NCBI GenBank assembly: GCA_902806575.1
Contig: CADCXD010000005.1
Coordinates: 1,612,001-1,676,000 of the forward strand
Length of the DNA: 64,000 nucleotides
Direction of reading: 5' to 3'
Source: Jackrogersella multiformis
Lineage: Eukaryota; Ascomycota; Sordariomycetes; Xylariales; Hypoxylaceae
The translations under genes were made by a program, and so were the position numbers. Under the pieces are notes generated by a model. That model ran no database searches and had not been told where the DNA came from. It worked only from the letters and a program-made list of their open reading frames with translations. Position 1 is the first letter of the stretch. Every line of letters starts with the position of its first letter. Below are positions 34,625 through 46,082 of this stretch, piece by piece.

Positions 34625-36593
34625 CCATAGGTTCGCTCCACTCGCCACGTTCCCTGTAATAAACGTTAGGAACTTGGCGATGGCATAATACAACTATGCA
34701 AATTTAACATCAAAAGCCGAGAACGGATTTCAGAACTCGACATTGCTACCTCCTCTCACTACGCGTCACTTTCCAGAGCATTTGCATAGGGTCGGTTGCG
34801 TTGGCGGGTCTCAAGTTTGGCGTATGTGAACTAGACAGCGCTGATTGAACAGAAAAGCATTTTCGGTTGGAACGACTTTACGGAGTTTGCATTTACAAAG
34901 AAAAGGGAAGGGAGCGGCATCTGATCGTTACTATTATTTTGTTCCTGGCGAGGTTACGTTAACGGTTAGAGCACCCCACTCGGCGAATTCTGGGGAAGTA
35001 TTTCGGTCTATTTCTTCGGCGTTTAGGTTACAAAAGTTGCTCATCATGATTGCTGATTTACCGGGCGTCTGAAGCGATCTGGAATATCGTCGGTGTTATT
35101 TGTTACCCGGACTATAGGATGGCATGGATTTGGCACAGAGACGAGTTAGGGTCGGTCCGGGGAATATTTGCCACGTCATAGGAGTTATGAAGATAAATGG
35201 CTGCCCTCATATCGGGTATATTGCAGTAGGATATATATCCGAAGGGGTATAGTGGAGCGATGAGTTCACAGCGAGGTGCTGTTTTAAGATGAGGTCGGAA
35301 TCATAGCAACTCATGTGACTTTTACACATACGCGGAATACCCAGGCTGGCTGGATGACGTTGGACCGGTTCAACTCAGCTAGGCTTGCCAATAATCAACT
35401 ACCTACCTTAGCATTTAATGGAGCATGGCTGTCCTTACTGATGCTCATAGACACTGTAGGTCAATACAATCTAAGGATTGTCAACAGCTGTCAAGCCATG
35501 TGTTGCTTAATACAGTCAACAAATTATTATACCTAGCTCTTAAACTGCCTTCTTGAATAAACCACCATTACGCTTACATACATATGTAAATAGGGTATGA
35601 TACCAGTATTCACGCAGGAAAGGGGGTGGGCGTCTGTCCTACCCAATGTACTACTCCCGCCAATTCCTTAGTACCTTGGAAGCAAGCCCAAGTTTGCTAG
35701 AGGGACGCTCGCCGAGGCACTTGGCGAGGTAGGTTAGGTATGCTCGTTTACTACTGTCGGTCACCAGAGCGCTGTAATACCCAGGTACACGAGCCGGCTT
35801 TCTCCTCGCCGAGGGGCATGCTCCTGAGGACCTTGCAGGCCGGACGCCCGCCCCGCGAAAAGGGGGGGGGGGGCGCTGCACGTTCGAGGTGGCGTGGTCG
35901 TAGGTATGATATGCGGGGAGGTGGCAAACACGGGGGTTCTACTTACCTACCAAGGTAGATGTGAGCATATTCGGCTCGGTGTTCGTAGATCAGATAGGTA
36001 GATAGGTAGGTTCCGGACTGTTGCTGCAGCGGGATGGGCCGTGGCGGGGCGGCATCTGCAGATTGGGGCTGGTGACGGGAAAGGTATGTAGCCCCCTTAG
36101 GTAGGTAAGTATGGGTATGTTTGTTTGCGCCGAAGACGAGCACGCCATCCCGGCTCGGATCGACGTACGTAATTCGCTCTAGATTACATAGATATTGCTA
36201 GAGACTGCGGGCTGTGAGGCTGAACGTATCTATAGGCGCGGGTGGCTACCTATCGATGATATTCTAGATGGGTAATACCTAGGCTATGACTACCTATACT
36301 ACCTACTTAGGTACCTGGGCCTTAGTCGTCGGGGGCAATGGTTAGGAATCGTCTTGTACTTAGAACTTGCTGTATGGAATTATATTGCATTGTACATCTC
36401 GCTCCCTATTTACTTATATAGATGTAAACAGATAACCTCCTCTCCAACACGCGGGCCCTCGCACCCACGCGCTCCTTAATGCTAACTCCCCTCTCTAGAA
36501 TATCTAAGAAGCTAAGAGAAGCGCATTAAATCATCCTGTAACCCGTTAGAAAACTAAATAAAAATAAAAATAACAAAAAATCATTCATTACTC
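34625..36593. other. convergent intergenic region, no gene seen
   Basis: This is the 3' flank of nmr1 (+) and of the 2OG oxygenase gene (-). It includes a 12-nt G run at 35862-35873 and several degenerate ACCTAGGT-type motifs. Short frames at 34845, 35315 and 35651-35958 have no recognisable content. Confidence 0.5.
35862..35873. repeat. 12-nt G run
   Basis: This is an uninterrupted plus-strand G homopolymer in the nmr1 / 2OG-oxygenase convergent gap. Confidence 0.9.
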
Positions 36594-38198
36594 TTACTTC
36601 CCACTTAATTCCTCACTCCCCCCACCTCCGTACAGCTGCAGGTAAGTAGCCCGGAGCCGCATGCGCAAGTGCTCCTGAGCGGTCAGGACCTCGCGCTCGG
36701 CGTACGGGCTGCCGCCATCTTCGGCGCGGAAGGAGGCGACGCGGCCGCTGGGCACGGGCGCGAGCGGCGTGGCGTCGGCCGGGTGGCAGAAGTAGGCGAT
36801 GGAGTACCGCGGGTCGCGCGTGGACTCGCCTTTCGCGGCGGCGGCGGGCGAGAAGGCGACGCGGTGCACCGTGCTGCGGAGTACTTTGATGTGGGGTGGG
36901 AGGGTTAGCGAAATTCATTTTTCTCTTCTTTTTCTTTGGGGAGGGAGAGGAGAAGAAGGAGAGTAATAAAGCGGCAACTCTTATATATAATGGTAGGAAT
37001 GAGATACAGAGAGAAGATCTCGACGGTACATACACCCATTAGTCCAGTACGACAGCAGGTCGCCGATGTTGACGAGAATAGGCGGCTGGACATCCCCCTC
37101 GGCGCCCGCGGGTGTCACGGGGACGGGCGCCCAGGACCCGGCGCCCTCCAGGATCTCGAGGCCGGCCTGGCCGCGCAGGCGGAACAGCAGGGTCACGGAG
37201 CCGTAGTCCGAGTGCGCGCCGGCCCGCACGTCGGAAGCGAGGGCGCCGGGCGTGCTGCTCGGAGGCGGGTAATACAAAAACCGCAGGATGGAGCCCGAGG
37301 GCGAGGCGGGCGAGTGCGCCGTGGCGAAGAAGTCTGGGGGGTCGACCTGTGTGATGTGGTTAGAAAAGGGAGTGGTCGTTATTGATTGGCGGATATGGGA
37401 GAGGGGGAGGGAAAAGGAGAAGATTCTGGGCTTACACCTAGGCCGATGCCGAATAGGAGGAGTAGTTTCCGGCATAGATCATGACATGCTTCCCTAAATG
37501 CTGCGAGCTGTTTCTGGTGTTGCTCGATGCTCTGCGGGATTGGTTGGGTGGCTCTGCTGTCGACGAAGGGGCCGAAATTGAAACCCCTTGTTGGTTCTAG
37601 TCAGCCTAGGCTTCCCATCTCACTCATATGAGATTGGGGGTTTAGCTCTGCGACTAACTCTTTGAAGTCTCCTACCTGGGGGCCAAGAGTTAGTTTTGGG
37701 TGCGCTACTTTAACTGAGCTGAGTGTGATCGATCGACTTACTCGTTGAGTCTTGGGGTCCAAGGTCTCGGTGTGCATGCCGGACCAGCCCTGGTTGTTCT
37801 TCTCGATCTTACATCTCTGCTTGTCCTCGAGCGGGGAATCGAAGAGGATCCGTGACTATATTTGCTAGGTGTTAGATATGGTGAGATTATGATCCAGTCG
37901 TTCGCTATAGACACACTATACATATACATAAAACTATGAGACGGTGACATAATCCATCGCATAGTGTTGCCGGGTAAGACAATGTCTATCTACAGCAATA
38001 TTTTTCGCGACGATAATGTCGGATACCTACTATATTGAAAGCATTTTCTATCTGCTTGGCGGAGATATCTCGACCAACATTCTTAACGTAAATGAAGCCA
38101 TATTCAACAGCAGCGTCAACTAACTCCTTGGCGACTTGGGCCTGGTCCGCCCCCTCGGGTGAGATATCGATGATCGGAATCGATGCAGTCGCGGCCAT
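36594..38198 (-). CDS. 2-oxoglutarate/Fe(II)-dependent oxygenase (isopenicillin-N-synthase-like)
   Basis: The product is a soluble non-haem iron oxygenase. Six exons join to 350 aa: 38198-38031, 37855-37742, 37675-37659 (17 nt), 37586-37436, 37346-37034 and 36883-36594. The DIOX_N part includes PIIDISPEG, YGFIYVKNVG and LFDSPLEDK. The microexon supplies VGDFKE so that the text continues GFNFGPF; without it the frame fails. Iron ligands are His and Asp of GAHSDYGSVTLLF and His of STVHRVAF; the 2OG-binding Arg is in PRYSIAYF. Length and motif order are normal for the family and all key residues are present. The substrate is unknown. Exons 5-6 are very GC-rich compared with exons 1-4. Confidence 0.88.
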
Positions 38199-38300
38199 GA
38201 TTAGAGGTTGTATGTGTCTCTGATATATCATGTATTGTCTTATCAATTGTAGCACTTACGAATTCACTCTCTTCATATTTCTAATAAGAGACTACTCCGG

Positions 38301-38387
38301 TACCTAGGTACGTTGTCTTAGATGGCACGATAAGGTACCTAGGTACGTCAGTAGGGCGATATGGAACTTTATGTGAGTACCTAGGTA
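38301..38387. repeat. triplet of TACCTAGGTA palindromes 103-189 bases upstream of the 2OG oxygenase gene
   Basis: Exact copies lie at 38301-38310, 38336-38345 and 38378-38387. Centre spacing is 35 and 42 bases. The first two share the extended context GGTACCTAGGTACGT. Confidence 0.9.
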
Positions 38388-38390
38388 CTT

Positions 38391-38447
38391 CACAAACCAC
38401 AAACCACAAACGGAAACCACAAACGGGCACCACAAACCGCAAAAAAA
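38391..38447. repeat. (CCACAAA)n tract
   Basis: Five to six imperfect copies of CACAAAC / CCACAAA, ending in a seven-A run, directly follow the palindrome triplet. Confidence 0.8.
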
Positions 38448-38860
38448 TACTAAGCCTCCAGTACATATTTGCAGGGGTGGTGAGCCGCTTGGTACTCCAT
38501 ATATGATCCTTGTCGTACCTACCTCCTGTGCCTTGCTACCCTGCTACTTGCTACCTGCCAGCCTGCTAGGTAATAGGTACCACAAGGCTTTTGACCTTAC
38601 CCGACTCGCGCCTCACCTCAAACTTCAGTTCACCAATCTTCTTTCCAACGAGAAATAAGTTGATCTTGTCCTCCCTCCGCACTGCCTCTCTCCCCTTCTC
38701 CCCTTCTCACTCCTGCCTATTTCTACCGTCTAGTTACGTCAAACTCAGTCACTCATTTTAGTACCTGCCGCATCTCGACCTGTTCTCCTTCCCATCTGCC
38801 ATTTTAAAGCGCGAACTGTAGTTTCCCATCTGCGGCGCACGAAGAATTCTAACTTTCAAA

Positions 38861-41769
38861 ATGCCGAGTAAGTGTAGTTCCATCCTGTGAATTCTATTCT
38901 ATGATTCTCCCCTCATCACCACAGCTTGACTTGTTTCTTCTCTTCTTCTGGTGCCACCACTCCCCCATATTCCTGATTCGCACATCTTTGAACGTATCCG
39001 AATACCGCACTGTCAACTGTACCGAGCACCTTAGACCGACGATACTTTTGACCACTTCGACCACTTCGAATAGCTAGTTCCTTCATCATGCGGGATGTGG
39101 ACGCTCGACCTCGTTATATCGAGGATGACCTGAATCGGGCTATCGATTTCCTCTGTCGACAAGGCCTACTCTCTACTACTACCACTACTGCCCCTACCTA
39201 CAACTATAAACAGCCTACCAATTTATATGTGCAGTGGAAAGCGCCTGAGAAGCAGCCTGGCACTTTATATGGTACACCTTGGAGAAAGACGATCATATTC
39301 TATCATTGACTTGTTACAGACAGTCTTGAATATGTTACTAACTTCTGTCTATAGGTTCCTTCGAGGATCATTGGGTCAACGAGCAGGCGGCGTAAGTAAT
39401 ACTGTGTCATGCCAAATATATATACTATAATACTGACGATGATATCTTAGGACTGTCGATATCGCCCAGCTCGAGGATTGCGCTATTGCCGTTGACGCCT
39501 CCTACTACTTACAACTTTTCCTCGACAACATTCCTTATCACGAGCCACTTCTTCCGGCCCTCGGCGGGTTAACCGGTATTCTAACACACATCGAACACGA
39601 CCTTGACTGCTGGAAAGCCAACAGAACTACTCCTCTCTTCATCTTCAACGGCCAGTCCATCGAAGGCGAAGATGAAGTTTCCGTTCAGAGGGGAAAGAGA
39701 GCTATTGCAGGCACCGATGAGGCTTGGGGCCTCTATTTCCAGAGCCAAGCCAACGAGGCTGTGACAGCCTTTGGCTCCCACAGAGGTAGGGCTGCCCTCG
39801 TTTCTACTAAGTAGGTAATCTGGGCATCTCGCTAATATGAGCTAGGTGCCTACCCTGTCCACCATCTATTCCCACTCCTGCAGGGCCTTCTCCATCGCCG
39901 TGGACTCCATTTCTTGGTGCCCCCCTTCAATGCCTCTGCGCAAGTGAGTTGTTCATTTGTCACTCTTGGATCCTATCCTGTAGCTAATTAGCATCAAGCT
40001 CGCCTACTTCGACATGATTGACTCAGAGCAGTGCTCGGGTGTCATGGGCTTTCAAGAACTGCTGCTGTATCCTATCAAGGATTATGTCATCCGATTCATT
40101 GACTGGGATAACAGCAACTTCAACGCCATCTCCAAGAAGAGCATCATTAGGACCCTTGGCGTGACCGAGCCCCTATTCATCGACGCGCTGTTGATGGCGG
40201 GAACAACCTTTCTTCCCACTTTCCCTCCCCTGAAAGAACCTCAGATTACTGCTCGCCAGCCCCCTTCAGTCCAGGATGCAGTTAACATGCTGCGAACTTC
40301 GGAGAAGTCGGTGGCGAATGCCTGTAACTCCTTCAACGATATCCTCGGAAAGAGCAGAGAACCGAATTGGTTGCAGAAGTACCGTAAGGCTAGAATGAGC
40401 ATCGATCACTTCATCTACATTGACGAATCAGGTGAGATCAAGGTCCACAACTTCGATACTCTGACCCGAGATAACTGGGAGTATCTCGGATATCAGCTAC
40501 CGGCTGAGCTCTTCCATTACCTGAACACTGGTCTCGTTGGAGCGCGCATGCTCAGCTGGATTTCTCATGGCCAGATCGTTATCTACCCAACTCTTGACGG
40601 GGTCAAGTCGGAGGAATATAAACGCCTCGTAACTACTCAGCTCATGCCCTTGCGAGAAGCAGCCCTCAGTCTCCTGCTCCCTCGACTCCACAGAGGAATT
40701 CAATACAAGCCGCTTTCCGTGAAGGTGTGGTACGATGATAAATATTCTCACAAGATCGAGTATCGTCCTCAGGACAACCAGGCTTTGAGCCGAGTACAGA
40801 CATGGGTCCTCGATGGCGCTGTTGCGAAGAAGTATTACCCCAACGCCAAGCATGGTTCTATACTCTTCGAGGTAACGGCGCTAAAGAACCCCGAATTCCT
40901 AAAGAGCACCATCGCCAAAGAGAAGATTAGAAGCATCGCCTCTGCGGATCTAATCTCGTCGATCACGCTCTGGCGCTTCCTCCACTTGCGTGGTTATGTA
41001 GACGACAGTCATCGACTCACGCCCTGGGGCGAGGCCTTGGCAGCATCTCTTGAGGCGCTTGAGCCCACAGTCCAGAAGAACAACCAGGTCCCTGGCTTAT
41101 TCGAAGCGGTTCTTCTGGCCTATGAGCTGCTCCGATTCGACCTTCTCAATACCCGCAACCAGCATCCAGAATTGAACGGCTTACCTATGAACGGCAGCGA
41201 GGATGACAAAGCAAGTTTGTTACTCATCAGCCGTTGCGCAATCCTGTTGAAGTTGCGTCACCAGGCGAATGGTTATACTGGACCGCTCAGCAAGAACTTC
41301 CTCTGTTTCCGATCATTAAGCTCGTCTATTCGAGAAGCTGGTCGAGATCTGATCGAAGCAGTTGTGGCATCTATGCTCCTATTCGCGCAGACGGAACGAG
41401 AACGAGAGGACTACTTGGACATCGGTCAGAGGTACGTCATCATGATTAATTCTTAAAGCAATAGGTCGTGTGCTAACATCATCTAGACTACCCTTTTTGA
41501 ACGATACAGACGTGGCGCTTGGCATCGCTGTCAAGACGTTGTTAGATGACATTCATCCCAACGAGACCCCGGAGCAGAAGACGACAAAGAGACAAGACTT
41601 CCCTGCCACTTTCGTCCCATATGCAACCCACTTCTATGAAGATCTGGAGATAGCTTGCGAGTTCTTCAATGCCCTCCATGCAGGTACCAAGACGCTCAAG
41701 AGCGAGATATCTGCTGCCGATCGAAGCGCATGGGACAAAGCTGCAGTCTATCTTCAGTTGCGACGATAA
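38861..41769 (+). CDS. MKT1: MKT1-type post-transcriptional regulator (XPG-like nuclease fold)
   Basis: The family works with Pbp1 in controlling mRNA translation and stability, including HO and mitochondrial transcripts in yeast. Six exons join to 730 aa: 38861-38867 (ATGCCGA), 39355-39391, 39451-39785, 39846-39943, 39999-41431 and 41487-41769. The N-terminal XPG-like part is clear: IAVDASYYLQLFLDN, YHEPLLPALGGLTG, LHFLVPPFNASAQLAYFD and ELLLYPIKDYVIRFIDW. The MKT1 N and C domains follow (PKSIIR-type core, TWVLDGAVAKKYYPNAKHG, later ITLWRFLHLRGYVDD). The first intron (487 bp) is the least certain part: it leaves a seven-nucleotide first exon, but phase and splice sites fit. The rest of the model is firm. 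Confidence 0.88.
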
Positions 41770-43492
41770 GCTCGAGCTGAGGTGTTCGAAAACTGAAGAT
41801 TCAATAATTTCAGTGGCAAGATACTGGAAGGGGACTCAATTTTTGCAGACAAACTAGCCCTCGACGCTACGTGATCCATTGGTTGCATATGCTATTTGGT
41901 CTATCAGTTGCTATCATCCCAGCCTTGCACCAGTCCATTTTGATCTGGTCTGGTGCTGTTGTGCTTTGAGAGCTACGAGGTTCGCTTATCTTGAACGACA
42001 TTGATGTGTTTCACGGCCTTTCACGTTTCCGCGAGGCGTTTTTGGTCGGAAAAAGGAGGCGAGACTTGTGATTTTATTTTGAAACCTTCGCCTCTACCCT
42101 AGGTAGTGTCTAGTCTCCTGTCTTCTGATCAGGTAGAAGGAGTAACTTCAAAGGACTTTACACTGTAGGTTATGTACGCAGAAATTTAGCTACCCCGTTG
42201 CTATATCGCTAGTTTAGCTCTTGCACTAGGTAGTAAATCATTGCATGTACCACCGAAGCATCCTATTTTCCTGATTATCGTGGATGGTGTTGCTCGTCTT
42301 AACTATGCTACTTTCTCATGACATTGAATTTTAGGTGAAGTTAATTATAATAAATACTAACTACATAATTACCCAGGTACCTAGTAAGTATGTGTAAATA
42401 AAGACTGGAGAAAAGAAGTCGTAGAACGTATATATAAAACCAGTCTATATACTCGCTCGAAACGCCGCAGATTTTTGGTGCCCTAGGATTCTCTAGCCGC
42501 GCATCATGATGCTAACCTAACATAAGGTTGAAAAAGGTCAGGGAGAAGAGTGCGAGGATCAGAGTTGGGAACTATATTCTAGCCTTGAGTTAAGTTTGCA
42601 TGAATTTATGTATACGGCTACATCACTAGGTACCCTATGAAGGTACCCGCGGCGGTTGATGCGATGGCGCCACAACGACCGATTGATTGGTCTTTGTCTT
42701 TCCTTGCGTCTCAGTACGAGCGATATATACTATCATAACTGCTCTGACTTCCACGTACGACCACAGGATCTGGAAAACTCGGGATCCCGTTCGCTCTCCC
42801 ATAGATAAGCCAGATATCGCCGCACTAGTAGTTGGGTCGGTGACGACCAGCGAATCCGTGGTGTTGTACGTTTTCTTTTTTTAATCTTTGTATTAGATAT
42901 TGTGGTCAATTTGGCAATTTTTTCCATTTTGTTATGTTTATTATTACGTTGTTTTGAGTTGGGGAAATTTAATGTGAAGTTGGCAATGTCGAGTTTCGTA
43001 GCCTCTGATTGGATCGCACCATGTGCCTGCATGATATACCGGGGGATCGTTACGTATTGTGGATCGATGTAGTATGCCTACGTCTATCACAGAGAATTAC
43101 TCATCGTCAATTTATACCAACGTCATAAATAAGGACAATCACGAATCATAAAAGCATTGTTGATTGGTATAACACGCTTTAGCTACCTGATTGTGCCTAT
43201 GCAAGGTGTAGCTAATAGGACCGAACTAAAATTCAAAACTGTAGGTATGTAAGGGTGCGTCAATCATCAGCTCTCCCTCCTTTTCCAGGGCTGCTCTGTG
43301 CCGAAGACGAGCACCGACGAGTCTTCCCGGACCTGGCGGCTCAAATAAAAAATCCCGGAAACATCTAGGGGTCATGAAAAACTTGGGTATCATCCATCCG
43401 CCGTAACCGTCGTTCACATCCTCAAGGTTACTAATCTAGAAAGGAAGGCCGAAAGCAAGATATATATATGCTAACACGGCATGCGTACAGGT
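41770..43492. other. convergent intergenic region, no gene seen
   Basis: This is the 3' flank of MKT1 (+) and of the RFTS-domain gene (-). It is AT-rich, with short frames only (42687, 42733, 43226) and no recognisable family sequence. Confidence 0.55.
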
Positions 43493-46082
43493 CTAGACGA
43501 GTAGACCGCGCTTGATAGGCTGTGGAAGGACTTGGCCATTGAGTCGTACCTCGTCGCGCTTCTGTGCTTTATCCCCCATACTGCGGATTTTCTCCAGCAG
43601 GTGGCTATATGTAGTGTTAGATATTGTAGTGTTATATATTTGAGTACGGGTCGTAGTCTTTATTACGATAAGGAGCAATCTGTATACCGAATACTAGGTA
43701 GACAGAGACATTTGTGGATGTCAAGTACTGTTGTGCTAACGTGAAATGCTCACACCAATTCCAACCATGCTCTCGTTCGAGAGCCGGCATGACAAAGGCG
43801 TTGGCTGGATAAAATAAAGGGTTGAAGGGATATTTTGCAACTGGTTTCAAGCTGGATGGGTATTTCTGGGCTCTAGGTAATGAACTTCAATTAGGAAAGG
43901 ATGAAAAATAACATACTTAATCGGTACGTGTCCCTTTTGGGACTCTTGAACGGCGAGGTCCACGAGGCTCGCTTGGCTTAACGCATTTTGCTCGGCCTCG
44001 TCTTGGGCATTCTTCTCGTGTGCCTCATAATGCTGGCTAATGAGGGCTTGGCCGTCTTCTTCGTCGGCGGCTCGAACAATGTAGCCACAATCAGGCTCTT
44101 CGCATGTCCACGTTTGGTTCGGTCCCTTGGGCAGTTTAGACGGTAGCTTTTCGGTGCGGATGACTATTCGGGTAAGTGGAGCATCATTATCATCGGCTTC
44201 TTCGTCGTCGTCGCTAAGTGACGAAGTTGTGTGATTGGCGTCCTCGTCTTGTTCGTCGTCATCGAAGTACCTTGATCTCTTCGATGTCTTCCTAAGCATC
44301 TCATTCTCATCAAGGTCCATTTCATCGTCTTCAAAGCTCGCCTGGTTTCGTAAGCGTTTCTTGCTGCCAGTAGAAAGACGGAGTCCTGCTACTTTGCCAC
44401 TGAGGCGGCTTCTGTGAGGCGGTTGCTTGCCGCCGGTCTTTGCCCCCTGCTCTCTGCCTCCCGCGGTGGGTTGTATCTCTTCACGTGAAGGCTTGCCCTT
44501 CTTCTTGCGCCTGACGACTTTTTGTATGTCTTCCTCGGTAATAAACTCGAAATTCGGCTTGGTATTGACGTTGTCTTTCACCCATTCGTAGAACTGGCTT
44601 TTATGCCACTCTGGTCCAAGGAGCCGTACAAGGTCCTTGGCAAAATATTCGCACACCTCGGTTGATGCTTTAGGGTTTCTAATGCTTAACTCGAGGTAGA
44701 GTTTAGTACACCAACTCTTAGGACTCATGTCATCAGGATGCTTCTTTTGCTTTCCCTCACTCAAGAGGTCCAGCATTTCCTGCCGGCTATCTTGTAAAGC
44801 CTCGAGCACGAGAGATAACGAGGATTTAGTATCGGAGTGGGCTCCTCTAGCTTCTTGTGAATTTGATCTCCGTGACTTCTCAGCTGCATTCGGGCCGCGA
44901 GACTGGTCATCGGGGATATCAAGCATCATGATGTCGGCACTACGGGTGGATTCCGACCGAATCTTCATAGGCAGCTTTTGTTTGGTTTTAGTAGGGGGAT
45001 TGACTTCTGTGATTTGTTCGTCACTTGATAAGTCGACTACTTTAGGACCGATAGCCTCACTACTGCGGAGGGACCTCGAGGCTGAACTTCGCAATGAAGC
45101 TTTTCCCTTCTTGCTATCAGTGACCTCGAGAGAACTAGACTTTTCCAATAGCGGATACGGAGCTGCGACTAAAGGACCGGATTCTGGTTTTGCGGCCAGC
45201 TTGGGATCGTTGGTTTCCTTCGTGGCAAGGCGTTGCGCAATATCCTGCATACCGAGTTAAATCGTGATTACTTAATCTTAGGGGAGACAATCTTACAGGA
45301 AATTTGTCTGTCAACAATTTATAGAACTCGGTGTCTTTAGGGAAATGCGAAAGTAGGAATATTGCCTGATCTCTAGTCCGTTGATGCGCCTCTGGCAAAG
45401 TTATACCGTCACCGACAGTTACAGCATACTGCATATCGAGTTAGACAAGGTTGAACCAATGGTTTGATCGAACGAATAGAGATGTAAAATGAGGGTTGCA
45501 TATACACACCTTAAAGAGGACATCATCCAACGGTAACTTGACATCATGCAGTGTTTTATGCCTGTGTTTCTTCTGCTTGTGAAGCTCCTCGAGAGCAGTC
45601 TCGTATTCGTCTAGTATGGCATAGTGAAGAGATATGCCTTGGAACATGATGTCGCATATGTCTCTATATGCATCGGATGGGACGATCTCATACCAGCCGG
45701 CTCCGCCACTAGCCCAGAGCACAGGCATAGGTAATCCGTCGTCTTTCAGACCGATTGAGAATGAGAGAGTGTTTTGAATTTGGATCCGAGGTGACCGGTC
45801 CTTCATGTGTCGATTGACTAAGAATCTTTCCTGGTCCTTCTCAATTTCAACTCTTCCACGAACGATCAAAGGCCCCTCTAGATCGACATGCAGTAGATTT
45901 GCTAATGTACCATCTTTATGGTATATGGTCGCATCGGCTAGAAGAAAGCATGGCCAGTCGTCGGTATGTGATCGAGTAGAGACGGGCTTCAGTACGGATT
46001 CCTCTTGATAATATTGTATGGCTGCCTCGTCGACGGTTGCGACTGTCGAGTCAGACGGCGCCCTTCGTCGACGTCCAACCAT
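43493..46082 (-). CDS. RFTS (DNMT1-RFD) domain protein, candidate Raf2/DIM-7-type heterochromatin factor
   Basis: Five exons join to 746 aa: 46082-45510, 45428-45297, 45244-43917, 43851-43756 and 43604-43493. Residues about 41-165 form an RFTS/DNMT1-RFD domain: DDWPCFLLADATIYHKDG, LHVDLEGPLIVRGRVEIEK, RIQIQNTLSFSIGLKD and PVLWASGGAGWYEIVPSDAY. There is no methyltransferase domain. The middle is charged and disordered. Near the C-terminus is a Cys/His pair (CEEPDCGYIV, HYEAH) resembling a zinc finger, then a conserved block (KYPFNPLFYPANAFVMPALE). RFTS plus zinc finger without a methylase is the arrangement of fission-yeast Raf2, a CLRC subunit; Neurospora DIM-7 is a related factor. That assignment is inference. 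The last two splice junctions are less certain than the others. Confidence 0.8.

Larger units (their letters stand above)
38199..38860. other. divergent promoter region, 2OG oxygenase / MKT1
   Basis: This is a 662-base gap between oppositely oriented starts. It carries three evenly oriented TACCTAGGTA copies (38301-38387), a CCACAAA repeat and, near MKT1, a CT-rich pyrimidine tract typical of fungal promoters and leaders. No gene is visible. Confidence 0.6.
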
